DNA of 64,000 bases from Gemmatimonadota bacterium (GTDB taxonomy: Bacteria; Gemmatimonadota; Gemmatimonadetes; Longimicrobiales; Gaopeijiaceae): NCBI GenBank assembly GCA_022826565.1, contig JAJDUP010000018.1, positions 1 to 64,000 on the forward strand. Reading direction: 5' to 3'. A program made the position numbers and the translations under genes. Under the pieces are notes generated by a model. That model saw only the letters and a list, made by a program, of their open reading frames with translations. It was not told the origin of the DNA and searched no databases. Shown here one piece after another: positions 16,970-26,224 of the stretch (position 1 is the stretch's first letter; each line of letters starts with the position of its first letter).

Positions 16970-18712
16970 ATGCTGCGTGACGACGACATCCGGCAGCGGC
17001 TGAGCCTGGGCGAGGACAGCAGGTGGGAGTTCAAGCAGGTAGAGTTTTCCGGCGACCGTCCCGTGAGCCCCAGTCGCGATGATCTCGCCGCCGAAATGAT
17101 TGCCTTCGCCAACTCGAATGGCGGCAGACTGTTGGTGGGCGTGACCGATGACGGGTCGCTCCAGGGCATATCCCGTAATCAGCTGTCCGCCCTCGACAAC
17201 ATGCTGGTCGCAGTGAGTACGGATGCCATCAAGCCCGCCCTGCGCATTGGTGTGCATCATCGGCAGCTGGACGGCAAGGCCTTTATCCTGGTCGAGGTGC
17301 CCCGAGGCGACACCTTGCACGAACGTGGGGGTAGAAGCTGGGTCCGTGTCGGCGCAAGCAAACGCCGGTTGACGGGCGACGAACCGATGCGGCTGGCACA
17401 GCGGCGTGCTCAGGGCCGGCACCTGTGGTTCGACGAGCAGCCGGTGGCAGGGACCGGGTTCGACACGCTTGACGCCGCACTTTGGAGGCCGATGCTGAGC
17501 GCCGAGGGTGCTACGGAGCCGGAGGTCGCGCTGACGAAGCTCGCGCTGCTCGGGTCGGACGAGTCCGGCCTCCAGTGCGCAACCATCGCCGGCTTGCTTT
17601 TGTGCACGCATCGTCCCGAGCGGTGGCTGCCGAACGCGGTCATTACTGCGACCCGCTATCGGGGGACGGACCGTACAACCGGCCAGGTGGACTCGCAGGA
17701 GATCACCGGTCCGCTCCAGCGACAGATCGCGGACGCGCTGACGTTTGTAGTGCGGAACATGCAGGTGGCCGCCCGCAAGACACCTGCTCGGATCGATATG
17801 CCACAGTACAGCGAGACGGCGCTCTTCGAGGCGATCGTCAACGCCGTTGTGCATCGCGACTATTCAATCCGAGGCGGCAGGATCCGCCTGTCGATGTTCT
17901 CGGACCGCCTGGAACTCCAGTCTCCCGGTGCGCTCCCCAACAACCTGACAGTCGAGAGCATGGCTCTGAGGCAGGCGACGCGGAATGAAGTCATCGCTTC
18001 CGTGATGGGTCGAATGGGCGTGGGCGATACTCGTGGCTCCGCGCAACGGCGCTATTTCATGGAGCGCCGCGGGGACGGTGTCCCCGCAATCATGCGCAAG
18101 ACCCGCGAACTCTCCGGACGGTCGCCGGAGTACCGGTTGATCGACAGCGCGGAGGTTCTGCTGCGGATCCCCGCCGCACCGCAGGACGCCATCTCCTCTC
18201 GCGTGGTTGTCACCGTAAGGGCGGACGGGCAGCCCCTGCCGGGAGCGGACGTCCTGGCCTTGTTCCCGAACCGAACCTGGAAACAGGCGGTCGCGGACGA
18301 ACACGGCGAGGCCGTCATGGACCTCTACACGACCGAGTTGCCAATGACGGTGTTCGGTGCGGCACCCAATCATGCGGCATGTCTGGTCCGGGAATGGCTT
18401 CCTGCGGCTGGCGCTCTGGCACTCGATCTGACCCCATTACCGCGGGGCGGGAGCACCATCTTTGCCGAGGCGACTGGCCACCTGCCCGGGTTGAAAGGGC
18501 GGCTAAACCCCATTCGCGACGCGCTGGATCGCACCTACCTGTATGCGGCGAACATCGCCGTTGGCCGGGGCCGGCCGCAGCCCGTTCATTTCGTGCCCGG
18601 CGAAGCACTCCAGCTGACCGACTCGGACGGTGTAGTCCGCTTCGTACGCATTGTCGAAATCATCGGCCGTTCCGCGCTCGTTGAGCATTGGGCAGCAACG
18701 CCGCAGGAGTAG
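16970..18712 (+). CDS. AlbA/HATPase (RecG-like) ATP-binding protein with extra C-terminal domain
   Basis: A 580-residue protein. Residues 1-130 form a Schlafen AlbA_2-type DNA-binding domain (EFKQVEFSGD, IAFANSNGGRLLVGVTDDG). Residues about 200-400 are the HATPase_c_4 region (ALFEAIVNAVVHRDYSIRGG, SMFSDRLELQSPG). From about 405 there is a carboxypeptidase-regulatory-like beta domain and a last domain not seen in the common AlbA proteins. Such proteins are often regulators or parts of defence loci. Here the gene lies with the RES pair between two direct repeats, so it probably travels with them. Target unknown. Confidence 0.72.
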   Translation: MLRDDDIRQRLSLGEDSRWEFKQVEFSGDRPVSPSRDDLAAEMIAFANSNGGRLLVGVTDDGSLQGISRNQLSALDNMLVAVSTDAIKPALRIGVHHRQLDGKAFILVEVPRGDTLHERGGRSWVRVGASKRRLTGDEPMRLAQRRAQGRHLWFDEQPVAGTGFDTLDAALWRPMLSAEGATEPEVALTKLALLGSDESGLQCATIAGLLLCTHRPERWLPNAVITATRYRGTDRTTGQVDSQEITGPLQRQIADALTFVVRNMQVAARKTPARIDMPQYSETALFEAIVNAVVHRDYSIRGGRIRLSMFSDRLELQSPGALPNNLTVESMALRQATRNEVIASVMGRMGVGDTRGSAQRRYFMERRGDGVPAIMRKTRELSGRSPEYRLIDSAEVLLRIPAAPQDAISSRVVVTVRADGQPLPGADVLALFPNRTWKQAVADEHGEAVMDLYTTELPMTVFGAAPNHAACLVREWLPAAGALALDLTPLPRGGSTIFAEATGHLPGLKGRLNPIRDALDRTYLYAANIAVGRGRPQPVHFVPGEALQLTDSDGVVRFVRIVEIIGRSALVEHWAATPQE

Positions 18713-18789
18713 AGGAACGAAATACGCACCGATTCCTGTGCGCCTTGGAGAGATCGATCGAACCCGGTTGACAGCGATCCGACACTCCT

Positions 18790-18816
18790 CCCGCGCATCA
18801 TTTTTTGTTGCGCGCC
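18790..18816 (+). repeat. 27-bp direct repeat, right copy
   Basis: Perfect copy of 15766-15792, with the same hairpin. Just to its right lies a broken peptidase gene, which suggests a recombination boundary at this point. Confidence 0.8.
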
Positions 18817-18828
18817 AGTTGCGGCTCC

Positions 18829-19041
18829 CTACTGCCCCGGCGAACTCCTCCGCGGCGGCCGGCACCGCGGCCACACGCCCTGCTGCCCCGTTTCCTCCCA
18901 CATCGCGCGGATGACGGGGTCGTCCGTCGGGAAGGTCTGGGCCGCGAGGGGAGCGCCGCTCTCATCCACCAAACCGCTTGCAAGCAGCAGTGCGGCAGCG
19001 GAGGCCAGGCGTCGGGTCGTGGTGTGCGTCCTGCTCGTCAT
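18829..19041 (-). pseudogene. 5' fragment of a secreted peptidase gene cut at the repeat
   Basis: A good ribosome site (GAAGGAGA) and an ATG at 19041 open a frame with a Sec signal (LASAAALLLASGLVDESG, cleavage near LAAQT) and then FPTDDPVIRAMWEE, which resembles the start of secreted M28-type peptidases in this phylum. The frame then runs into unrelated sequence and stops after 70 residues, 13 bases from the 27-bp repeat. The rest of the gene is missing, so the event at the repeat probably truncated it. Confidence 0.55.
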
Positions 19042-19081
19042 GGGTGTCTCCTTCGGGTTTGCGGTCGGGCGTCCGTACCTG

Positions 19082-19129
19082 CAATACGCTCGATACCGTA
19101 TTGTTATATACATTTCTTATGTCGATAAT
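19082..19129 (+). promoter_or_regulatory. Promoter and operator of the RHH/MazF operon
   Basis: TTGTTA (19101-19106) and GATAAT (19124-19129) are 17 bases apart. An inverted repeat CAATAC/GTATTG (19082-19087, 19098-19103) overlaps the -35 box, the usual place for an RHH antitoxin to bind and repress its own operon. Confidence 0.5.
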
Positions 19130-19147
19130 CCATGATGGAGATGGTCC

Positions 19148-19381
19148 ATGAAAGCAATTCAGGTCACGTTTGACGAGGCGCTCCTTGCCAGACTCGATAG
19201 ACATGCGATGGTGCGTGAACGCAGTCGATCCGCGGTCCTGCGCGAGGCTGCCGCAGCGTTCCTGAAGCGAAAGGAAGCCGAGGAGATCGACCGAAGGTAC
19301 CGCGACGGATACGCGAATGCCTCCGAGCTCGACCGTGAGTTGAAGGAGTGGGCGGCGCAAGGCGTGTGGCCCGAAGAATGA
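19148..19381 (+). CDS. Ribbon-helix-helix antitoxin (MazE/CopG-like)
   Basis: A 77-residue protein: IQVTFDEALLARLDRHAMVRERSRSAVLREAAAAFL is a ribbon-helix-helix DNA-binding domain, and the acidic C-terminal half (ELDRELKEWAAQGVWPEE) would bind the toxin. The TGA overlaps the toxin ATG (ATGA). A GGAG site and a promoter with an inverted repeat lie upstream. Confidence 0.82.
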   Translation: MKAIQVTFDEALLARLDRHAMVRERSRSAVLREAAAAFLKRKEAEEIDRRYRDGYANASELDRELKEWAAQGVWPEE

Positions 19382-19704
19382 CCGGACGGCCACAAAGGGG
19401 AGAAATCTGGCTATACACCTTCAAGCCCCCGGAAAAGAGACGCCCGGTGGTGATTCTGACCCGGCAATCAGTGCTCCCGCTCCTGCGCACTGCCGTGGTC
19501 GCGCCGGTGACGTCCAACATCCGCGGGTTGCCAAGCGAGGTGCCAGTAGGGGTGGACGAAGGCCTGAAGCACAACTCCGTGGTGAACCTGGATTGGGTTC
19601 AGACCGTCGAGCAGCGGCATCTCACGCACTATGTGGGGTCGCTTGGGGAGACCAGGATGGCGCAGGTTTGCCGTGCACTCGTGATCGCCACGGGATGTGA
19701 CTAG
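19378..19704 (+). CDS. MazF/PemK-type endoribonuclease toxin
   Basis: A 108-residue protein with the PemK/MazF fold: QRGEIWLYTFKPPEKRRPVVILT at the start, VVAPVTSNIRGLPSEVPV, and NSVVNLDWVQTV. The RGEI(W) and RRPVVIL segments carry the catalytic Arg/Thr region. It would cut RNA when not bound by the RHH protein in front of it. Start ATG 19378 inside the antitoxin stop. Confidence 0.85.
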   Translation: MTGRPQRGEIWLYTFKPPEKRRPVVILTRQSVLPLLRTAVVAPVTSNIRGLPSEVPVGVDEGLKHNSVVNLDWVQTVEQRHLTHYVGSLGETRMAQVCRALVIATGCD

Positions 19705-19723
19705 TCCCAGCGCCGCACTGCGC

Positions 19724-20308
19724 ATGCCTCGGATCCTGGCCGTGTCCCTTGCCATGGCCGCGTCATTGACTCTGGCCGGACTCCCGCGCCCCGCCGCCGC
19801 CCAGGCCACCGGGGAGGCGACCGCCCAGGCCACCCCCGAGGAGACCGCGCAGGCGTTCTTCGACGGGCTCAGCCGCCTGCGCTGGACCCAGGTCTCGGCG
19901 CACATGCACACGGCGGCGCTGGCGGAGTTCCACCTCATCTCGCGGCAGCTGGTCGAGAGCCTGCGGGGGGACAGCATCCTCATCCAGCTCTACGACGCCT
20001 CGCTCGGTGAATGGGAGAACTGGTCGAGCCGGGAGGTCTTCGAGCGCTCGATGTCGGGACTCACGCGCTACGCCCGCGGGCTGATGGAGTCGCAGGTGAT
20101 GACCGACTTCCGGGTGCTGGGGACGGTCGCGGAGGGCGACACCATCCGCCATGTCGTGTACCGGGAGACGACCGACCACATGGGCACGGTGATCGAGGCG
20201 GCGCCCACGACGACCCTCGTGCTGGAGGACGGCGTCTGGCGGGTGCGCGAAAACGCCGAACTCGCGGTGTTGCGGATCGCGCTGCGCGGGATTCCCATCG
20301 GGCGCTGA
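19724..20308 (+). CDS. Secreted hypothetical protein (NTF2/DUF-like fold possible)
   Basis: ATG 19724 starts a clean Sec signal (MPRILAVSLAMAASLTLAGLP, cleavage near AAAQA), so it was preferred to GTG 19697, which overlaps the toxin. The mature part of about 165 residues (ETAQAFFDGLSRLRWTQVSAHM, ending HVVYRETTDHMG and LVLEDGVWRVREN) reads like a secreted cone-shaped (NTF2-like) domain. Function unknown. Conserved position before the VPS10-like gene is possible but not proven. Confidence 0.6.
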   Translation: MPRILAVSLAMAASLTLAGLPRPAAAQATGEATAQATPEETAQAFFDGLSRLRWTQVSAHMHTAALAEFHLISRQLVESLRGDSILIQLYDASLGEWENWSSREVFERSMSGLTRYARGLMESQVMTDFRVLGTVAEGDTIRHVVYRETTDHMGTVIEAAPTTTLVLEDGVWRVRENAELAVLRIALRGIPIGR

Positions 20309-20494
20309 GGCCGACCCCGCCCGGCCGGCATGGCGCGCCTCTCGCCGCGTGAAAGCCCGGTTGCCGGATTGGCGCCCCTTCGACTGTACCAAATCCCCGC
20401 TGCGCGGTACTTTCAACCGGCTCCGGACGCCACCGTTCCGGACGCCTGCAGACAGGCACCAAGACACCACGCCCCAACCCGAAAGAGACCCTGC

Positions 20495-23400
20495 ATGAGA
20501 AGGCTTCTGGGCATCACGACCCTCGTCCTCGCCGCGGCAGCCGGCGCCGCCATCTTCCCACCCGCCCCCGCCACAGCCCAAAACGGCGCCACCGCCTTCA
20601 GCGACGACCTCTTCGGCAGCTTCCGCTACCGCTACGTCGGTCCCTCGCGCGGCGGCCGCGTCACCGCCGTCGCCGGGCACGTCGCCCACCCGACCACATT
20701 CTACATGGGGGCGACCGGCGGGGGCGTCTGGAAGACCACCGACAACGGCCACAGCTGGCACAACATCTCCGACGGGTACATCGGCACCGGCTCGATCGGC
20801 GCGATCCGCGTCGCCGACTCCGACCCGAACATCGTCTACGTGTCGACCGGCTCGGACGGCCTCCGCAGCAACGTCATCATCGGCGACGGGGTCTACAAAT
20901 CTACCGACGCCGGGGCCACATGGGAGCATGTCGGGCTGGCAGCCACCGGGAATTCAGGGGCGATCCTCATCCATCCCACCAACCCCGACCTGGTCTACGT
21001 CGCGGCCATCGGCAACCCCTTCGCACCGAACGCGGAGCGGGGCGTCTACCGCAGCAGCGACGGGGGCGCCAGCTGGGAGAACGTCCTCTTCGTGTCGGAC
21101 AGCACCGGCGCGGTCGACCTCGAGTTCGCGCCCGGCGACCCCGGCACCGTCTACGCCAGCATGTGGCAGGCCGAGCGCAAGCCCTGGACGATCATCTCGG
21201 GCGGCATGCAGGGCGGCGTGTTCATCTCGCGCGACGGCGGCGACAACTGGGACCGGGCCACCACCGGCCTCCCCACCGGCCTGCGCGGCAAGTCCGACCT
21301 CGCGGTCAGCGCGGCCGATCCGGATCGTGTGTATGTGCTCATCGAGGCGCCCGCCGACACCGGCGGCGTCTACCGCTCCGACGACCGCGGCGCCACCTGG
21401 CGTCAGGTCTCCGACTTCCAGCCGATCCGCAACCGGCCCTTCTACTACAACAACCTCGAGGGGCATCCCACCGACCCCGACATCCTCTGGGGCATGGCCG
21501 AGGGCCACTGGAAGTCCGTCGACGGGGGCGTGAGCTGGATCTCCGAGCGGACCCCGCACGGCGACAACCACGACATGTGGATCAACCCGGAGAACCCGAA
21601 CATCCTGATCCAGTCCAACGACGGGGGCGCCAACGTGTCGCTCGACGGCGGCATGACCTGGTCCACCCAGTACAACCAGCCCACCGCCGAGCTCTACCAG
21701 GTGGACGTGTCGGACGACTTCCCCTACCGCCTCTACGCCGGCCAGCAGGACAATTCGACCATCTCGGTGCCCGCCCTGCCGGAGCGCTCGGAGCCCGGCG
21801 GATCCCAGTCGGCGTGGGAAGCCCACGGGGGCTGCGAGACCGGTCCGGTGGTGCCCAAGCCCGGCGATCCGCACATCGTCTACGCCAACTGCAAGGGCCG
21901 CTTCGGGCTCTACAACCGGCGCACGGGGCAGGAGGCGCAGTACTACGTCGGCTTCGGCAACCTCTACGGGCACAACCCGCGCGACCTCGAGTACCGCTTC
22001 CAGCGCGTGGTCCCCATCCACGTCTCGCCGCACGACCCCAACAAGGTCTACCACGGCTCGCAGTACGTGCACGTGACCACCAACGGCGGACAGTACTGGG
22101 AGACCATCTCGCCCGACCTCACCGCCTTCACCCCCGAGACCCAGGTCGTGTCGGGCACCCCGATCACCATCGACGTCACCGGCGAGGAGCACTTCTCGGT
22201 CCTCTACGACATCCAGGAGTCGGTGCTGGAGCCCGGCGTCATCTGGGCGGGCGCCAACGACGGGCCGGTGCATGTCACCCGCGACGGCGGCCGCAACTGG
22301 GACGACGTGACTCCCCCCGGCATCGGCCCCTACGGGCGCGTGCAGAACATCGAGGTCTCGCATCACGATCCCGCCAAGGCCTACGTGGCGATCCTCCGCT
22401 ACATGATGGGCGACTTCACCCCGCACACCTACCGCACCGACGACTACGGCGCGACCTGGACGCGGATCACGACGGGCGACAACGGCGTGCCGGACAACCA
22501 TCCCGTGCGCGTGGTGCGCGAGGACCCCGACCGCGAGGGCCTGCTCTACCTGGGCACCGAATTCGGGATGTTCGTCTCGTTCGACGACGGCGGCACGTGG
22601 CAGCCCTTCCAGCTGAACCTTCCGGCGACACCCATCACGGACATGAAGGTGGTGCAGGGGGACCTGGTGTTGTCGACAATGGGTCGGGGTTTCTGGATCC
22701 TCGACAACCTCACGCCGCTGCACGAACTCAGCGACCGTGTAGCCGGCGCTGACGCCCACCTGTTCGATATCCGCGACCCCTACCGGTTGCGCTACGGCGG
22801 TGGCTTCGGCGGCTTCCGCCCGCGCGACCCCCACGAGCCCGAGTACCCGCAGGCGGGCGTCAACATCGACTACATGCTGGCGTCGGCGGCGCGGGGCCCG
22901 ATCACGCTGGACATCGTGGCCTCGAGCGGCGAGGTCGTGCGCTCGTTCTCCAGTGAGGGTCCCGGGGAGTACACGGTGCCGGCCGAGCCCGGCATGCGCG
23001 AGTGGCAGCTGGAGCGGTTCGGGACGCCGCGGCTGCCTTCGGATGCGGGGACGCATCGGTTCACGTGGGACCTGACCTATCCGGGGCCGTGGGATGCGAG
23101 TCCGGCGCGGTCCGGGCGCGGTGGCCCGATGGTGCCGCCCGGGACGTACACGGCGCGGCTGACGGCCGGGGACTGGAGCGCGAGCAGGAGCTTCGAGGTG
23201 ATGCTGGATCCGCGCGTGGTGGCCGAGGGGACCGGCGAGGAGGTCGTGCGGCGTCAGGTCGAGCTGGCGCTGCAGGCGCGGGATGCGCTGAGCGAGGGGC
23301 GGCTGGCGGTGCATCGGATCAACGAGGCGCGGCAGCGGGGTGGGGGTAACCTCGCGGCCGAGATCGAGGCGATCGAGCGGGAGCTGGTGACGGCGCCGCG

Positions 23401-23638
23401 GCGGTATTCGCGTCCGATGCTGGTGGATCAGTTGCAGTATCTGTACAGCAATTTGACGCGGGCTGATCAGGAGCCAGGCCAGGACGCGATCGTGCGGTAT
23501 GATCAGCTGAATACGGCGCTGGAGGAGCACGTGACGCGGCTGGAGCGGTTGCTGCGGGCGAATATCTCGGATGACGGCGACGGGCCGGGCGCGCAGGGTG
23601 GGACGGGTTCGTCCGTCGGCGCCGCACCCGGGCGCTGA
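20495..23638 (+). CDS. Sortilin/VPS10-like BNR-repeat secreted protein
   Basis: ATG 20495 gives 1,047 residues with a Sec signal (ITTLVLAAAAGAAIFPPAPATAQ). Two large propellers follow, with many Asp-box/BNR repeats: GGGVWKTTDNGHSW, GVYKSTDAGATWEHV, GVYRSSDGGASWENV, VHVTRDGGRNWDDV, TYRTDDYGATWTRI. The C-terminal 250 residues hold a beta-sandwich and a helical tail (LALQARDALSEGRL). Annotated relatives are often called glycosyl hydrolases, but no catalytic residues are shown for them; they probably bind peptides or polysaccharide outside the cell. Alone apart from the SDR gene 4 bases downstream. Confidence 0.85.
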   Translation: MRRLLGITTLVLAAAAGAAIFPPAPATAQNGATAFSDDLFGSFRYRYVGPSRGGRVTAVAGHVAHPTTFYMGATGGGVWKTTDNGHSWHNISDGYIGTGSIGAIRVADSDPNIVYVSTGSDGLRSNVIIGDGVYKSTDAGATWEHVGLAATGNSGAILIHPTNPDLVYVAAIGNPFAPNAERGVYRSSDGGASWENVLFVSDSTGAVDLEFAPGDPGTVYASMWQAERKPWTIISGGMQGGVFISRDGGDNWDRATTGLPTGLRGKSDLAVSAADPDRVYVLIEAPADTGGVYRSDDRGATWRQVSDFQPIRNRPFYYNNLEGHPTDPDILWGMAEGHWKSVDGGVSWISERTPHGDNHDMWINPENPNILIQSNDGGANVSLDGGMTWSTQYNQPTAELYQVDVSDDFPYRLYAGQQDNSTISVPALPERSEPGGSQSAWEAHGGCETGPVVPKPGDPHIVYANCKGRFGLYNRRTGQEAQYYVGFGNLYGHNPRDLEYRFQRVVPIHVSPHDPNKVYHGSQYVHVTTNGGQYWETISPDLTAFTPETQVVSGTPITIDVTGEEHFSVLYDIQESVLEPGVIWAGANDGPVHVTRDGGRNWDDVTPPGIGPYGRVQNIEVSHHDPAKAYVAILRYMMGDFTPHTYRTDDYGATWTRITTGDNGVPDNHPVRVVREDPDREGLLYLGTEFGMFVSFDDGGTWQPFQLNLPATPITDMKVVQGDLVLSTMGRGFWILDNLTPLHELSDRVAGADAHLFDIRDPYRLRYGGGFGGFRPRDPHEPEYPQAGVNIDYMLASAARGPITLDIVASSGEVVRSFSSEGPGEYTVPAEPGMREWQLERFGTPRLPSDAGTHRFTWDLTYPGPWDASPARSGRGGPMVPPGTYTARLTAGDWSASRSFEVMLDPRVVAEGTGEEVVRRQVELALQARDALSEGRLAVHRINEARQRGGGNLAAEIEAIERELVTAPRRYSRPMLVDQLQYLYSNLTRADQEPGQDAIVRYDQLNTALEEHVTRLERLLRANISDDGDGPGAQGGTGSSVGAAPGR

Positions 23639-23642
23639 GCCG

Positions 23643-24422
23643 ATGGATCTGGGGCTGAAAGGGAAGGTCGCGGTTGTCACGGGGGGCAGCCGCGGCCTGG
23701 GGTTTTACAGTGCGCGGGCGATGGCGGCCGAGGGCGCGCGGCTGGCGATCTGCGCGCGGGGGGAGGAGGGGCTGGCGGCGGCGGCCGAGGTGTTGCGGGG
23801 CGATGGGGCCGCCGAGGTGCTCACGGTGCGGTGCGACATCGCCGAGGAGGGCGGCGCGGCTGAGTTGGTGGACGCGGTGCGGGAGCAGTACGGTGCGCTT
23901 GACGTGCTGGTGAACAATGTGGGGGGCAACCGGCGCGGTCGCTTTGAGGAGACGAGTGATGAGGATTGGCTGGACATCATCCAGCTGAACGTGCTGTCAG
24001 GGTTTCGGGCGGCGCGGCTGGCGATTCCGCTGATGCGCGAGGGCGGTGGCGGGTCGATCGTGTTTGTGTCGTCGGTGTTTGGCCGGGAGAAGGGCGGCCC
24101 GGGGCTGTCGATCTACAACACGACGAAGACGGCGCTGATCTCGGCGGCCGGGATCATGGCGCTCGAGCTTGCGAAGGACGGGATCCGCGTGAACTGCGTG
24201 GCGCCGGGGTCGATTCAGTTTCCGGGCGGCAGCTGGGACAAGCGGGTGAAGGCCGACCCGGACGGGATGCGGGCGTTTGTGCGGGCGAACTTGCCGCTAG
24301 AGCGGTTTGGGAGGGGTGAGGAGGTGGGGGATGTGGTGGCGTTCCTGGCGTCGGAGCGGGCGAGTTTGATCACGGGGGCGTGTTTGGCGGTGGATGGGGG
24401 ACAGGGGCGGTCGTTGGTTTGA
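23643..24422 (+). CDS. Short-chain dehydrogenase/reductase
   Basis: A 259-residue SDR: cofactor motif VVTGGSRGLGFYSA at residues 11-24, NNVG, catalytic Ser in FVSSVFG, and YNTTK as the YxxxK pair; the end VDGGQGRSLV is the usual SDR tail. The Arg pattern after the glycine motif (CARGEEGL) suggests NADP(H). Starts 4 bases after the previous gene. Substrate unknown. Confidence 0.88.
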   Translation: MDLGLKGKVAVVTGGSRGLGFYSARAMAAEGARLAICARGEEGLAAAAEVLRGDGAAEVLTVRCDIAEEGGAAELVDAVREQYGALDVLVNNVGGNRRGRFEETSDEDWLDIIQLNVLSGFRAARLAIPLMREGGGGSIVFVSSVFGREKGGPGLSIYNTTKTALISAAGIMALELAKDGIRVNCVAPGSIQFPGGSWDKRVKADPDGMRAFVRANLPLERFGRGEEVGDVVAFLASERASLITGACLAVDGGQGRSLV

Positions 24423-24538
24423 TACTACCGGTAACGTGGGAACGCGGGCCCACCAAAGGGCCGCGCAGTCGGCAGGAGGGAGAGTGATGCGATACCGAGC
24501 CATCCACGCGATGCTTCTGTTCCCATCCGACCCGCCCT

Positions 24539-26224
24539 ATGGCCCTGTTCTACGCCAGCGACCCGTTTGATCACATCGAGAAAGAGGATCCTCTTATCAC
24601 CATGCCGTTTGATCTGAACTTTCCGGTGGAGGACGCTAATGCGTCAGCTCCAACACTACAGCTGAACATCGGTGAAGTGTTGTTTGTATTAGGTGGGAAC
24701 GGGACTGGCAAATCAAGCCTAATGTTCCACTTCGCCAGAAACAACCCGAACACTTCTCGGAAGATCTCGGCCCATCGGCAGACTTGGATGAATACTGACG
24801 CGCTCGACATGACCCCTGCAATTAAGCTACAAACTGAACAGAACATCCGGAACGTGGATCGCCAACGGAAATCGCGATATCGCGATGACTATGCCTCACA
24901 GCGGGCTAGCATGACCATTTATGAACTTATCGATGCAGAGAACGTCCGCGCTCGGGGAATTACCGCGTTTGTGGACGGCGGCGATATGAAATCAGCAGCC
25001 AAAGCTGCGAAGAAGGAATCACCAATCAAGATAATCAACGAGTTGCTGTTTCAATCGAACATTCCAATTGCTATTGGCATACGCGAAAACGAGCGCGTAG
25101 TGGCAAGCAAGTCCGGGGGGCCGGAGTTCAGCGCGGCCGAACTATCGGACGGTGAGAGGAATGCTCTGATGATAGCGGGGAACGTCTTGACCGCCCCGAG
25201 TGGCACACTCCTGATTATCGACGAACCAGAGCGACACCTACACCGGTCCATCATATCGCCGCTCCTCAGTCAGTTGTTCGCGCTCCGGACGGATTGTGGG
25301 TTTGTTGTTTCCACTCATGATCAAAATCTCCCCGTAGCACTGCCTGGATCTCGAGTCCTTCTTCTTCGCTCGTGCAAGTTCACCGGGCCAAACGTGGCAA
25401 GCTGGGAAGCGGACGAATTGTCGCCAGATGTGCCAATTGACGATCAACTGAAACGGGAACTCCTTGGTGCGCGACGGAAGATTGTTTTCGTAGAAGGAAC
25501 GGAAACTAGCTTAGACAAAGCCATGTATAGCCTAATATTGCCGACGGCTTCCGTGATACCCAAGGGGAGCTGTCGCGATGTCGAGCGTGCAGTATCAGGC
25601 GTGTGTGCAGGGGAACCCTTTCATTGGCTTTGTGCATTTGGCATCGTCGATGGCGATGGGTATGAGCAGGACGATATTGAGGCGATGCGTGCAAAGAGCG
25701 TGTACGCGCTGCCGTTTTATGCGGTTGAGGCAGTTTACTATCATCCGCGAATCATCGGATGGATTGCACAGCGACAGGCCGGCGTCACGGGTGATTCGGC
25801 TTCGGACTTGGCGACGAAAGCACTATCGGCAGGCGTCAACGCCATTAGTGGCCAGACCGAGCGACTCAGCCGGAAGGCGGCGAAGAAGTGGGTCCGCAGG
25901 ACGATAATCGAACAGATTCCTAACGACGACTATCTTCTCGATGGACAGTCGCTGACCCTGGAGAACAACGCGAAAGTCATTCTTGCGACACGAAAGCGAG
26001 AGCTTGATGATGCGATCAGGGATAGTGACTGGGAAGCACTGGTGACGAAATGTCCCGTAAGAGAGTCGAGGGCGCTGGCCGAGATCTCTGCGGCATTGGG
26101 CTTTCGCAGCAAGCAGGAGTACGAGAAAGCGGTACGTCATCTGCTCGGCGAGAATGATGATGCCAAGAGATTCGTTAGGGGATTATTCGGAGATTTGTTC
26201 GATCGATTGGCTGAGACCTCGTAG
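24539..26224 (+). CDS. Stand-alone AAA ATPase with C-terminal TOPRIM-like (DUF4435) domain
   Basis: A 561-residue protein. The ATPase part has Walker A GGNGTGKSS (residues 52-60), an ABC-type signature LSDGERNAL, Walker B TLLIIDEPERHLH and a His switch (VVSTHDQN). The C-terminal part starts with RKIVFVEGTETSLDKAMYSLI, the TOPRIM-like glutamate motif, and later FGIVDGDGYEQDD, the metal-binding DxD. This build is shared by OLD-family nucleases and other ATPase-TOPRIM anti-phage proteins. Its base composition is clearly lower in GC than the neighbours, which suggests transfer. It opens the defence island ahead of the type I restriction operon. Confidence 0.75.
   Translation: MALFYASDPFDHIEKEDPLITMPFDLNFPVEDANASAPTLQLNIGEVLFVLGGNGTGKSSLMFHFARNNPNTSRKISAHRQTWMNTDALDMTPAIKLQTEQNIRNVDRQRKSRYRDDYASQRASMTIYELIDAENVRARGITAFVDGGDMKSAAKAAKKESPIKIINELLFQSNIPIAIGIRENERVVASKSGGPEFSAAELSDGERNALMIAGNVLTAPSGTLLIIDEPERHLHRSIISPLLSQLFALRTDCGFVVSTHDQNLPVALPGSRVLLLRSCKFTGPNVASWEADELSPDVPIDDQLKRELLGARRKIVFVEGTETSLDKAMYSLILPTASVIPKGSCRDVERAVSGVCAGEPFHWLCAFGIVDGDGYEQDDIEAMRAKSVYALPFYAVEAVYYHPRIIGWIAQRQAGVTGDSASDLATKALSAGVNAISGQTERLSRKAAKKWVRRTIIEQIPNDDYLLDGQSLTLENNAKVILATRKRELDDAIRDSDWEALVTKCPVRESRALAEISAALGFRSKQEYEKAVRHLLGENDDAKRFVRGLFGDLFDRLAETS

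Noticed and set aside
20495-23638. Calling the VPS10-like protein a glycosyl hydrolase
   Set aside because: No catalytic acid pair was identified; the BNR repeats alone do not show hydrolase activity.
20954-23680. 908-codon frame antisense to the VPS10-like gene
   Set aside because: No domains; the plus strand has many Asp-box repeats.
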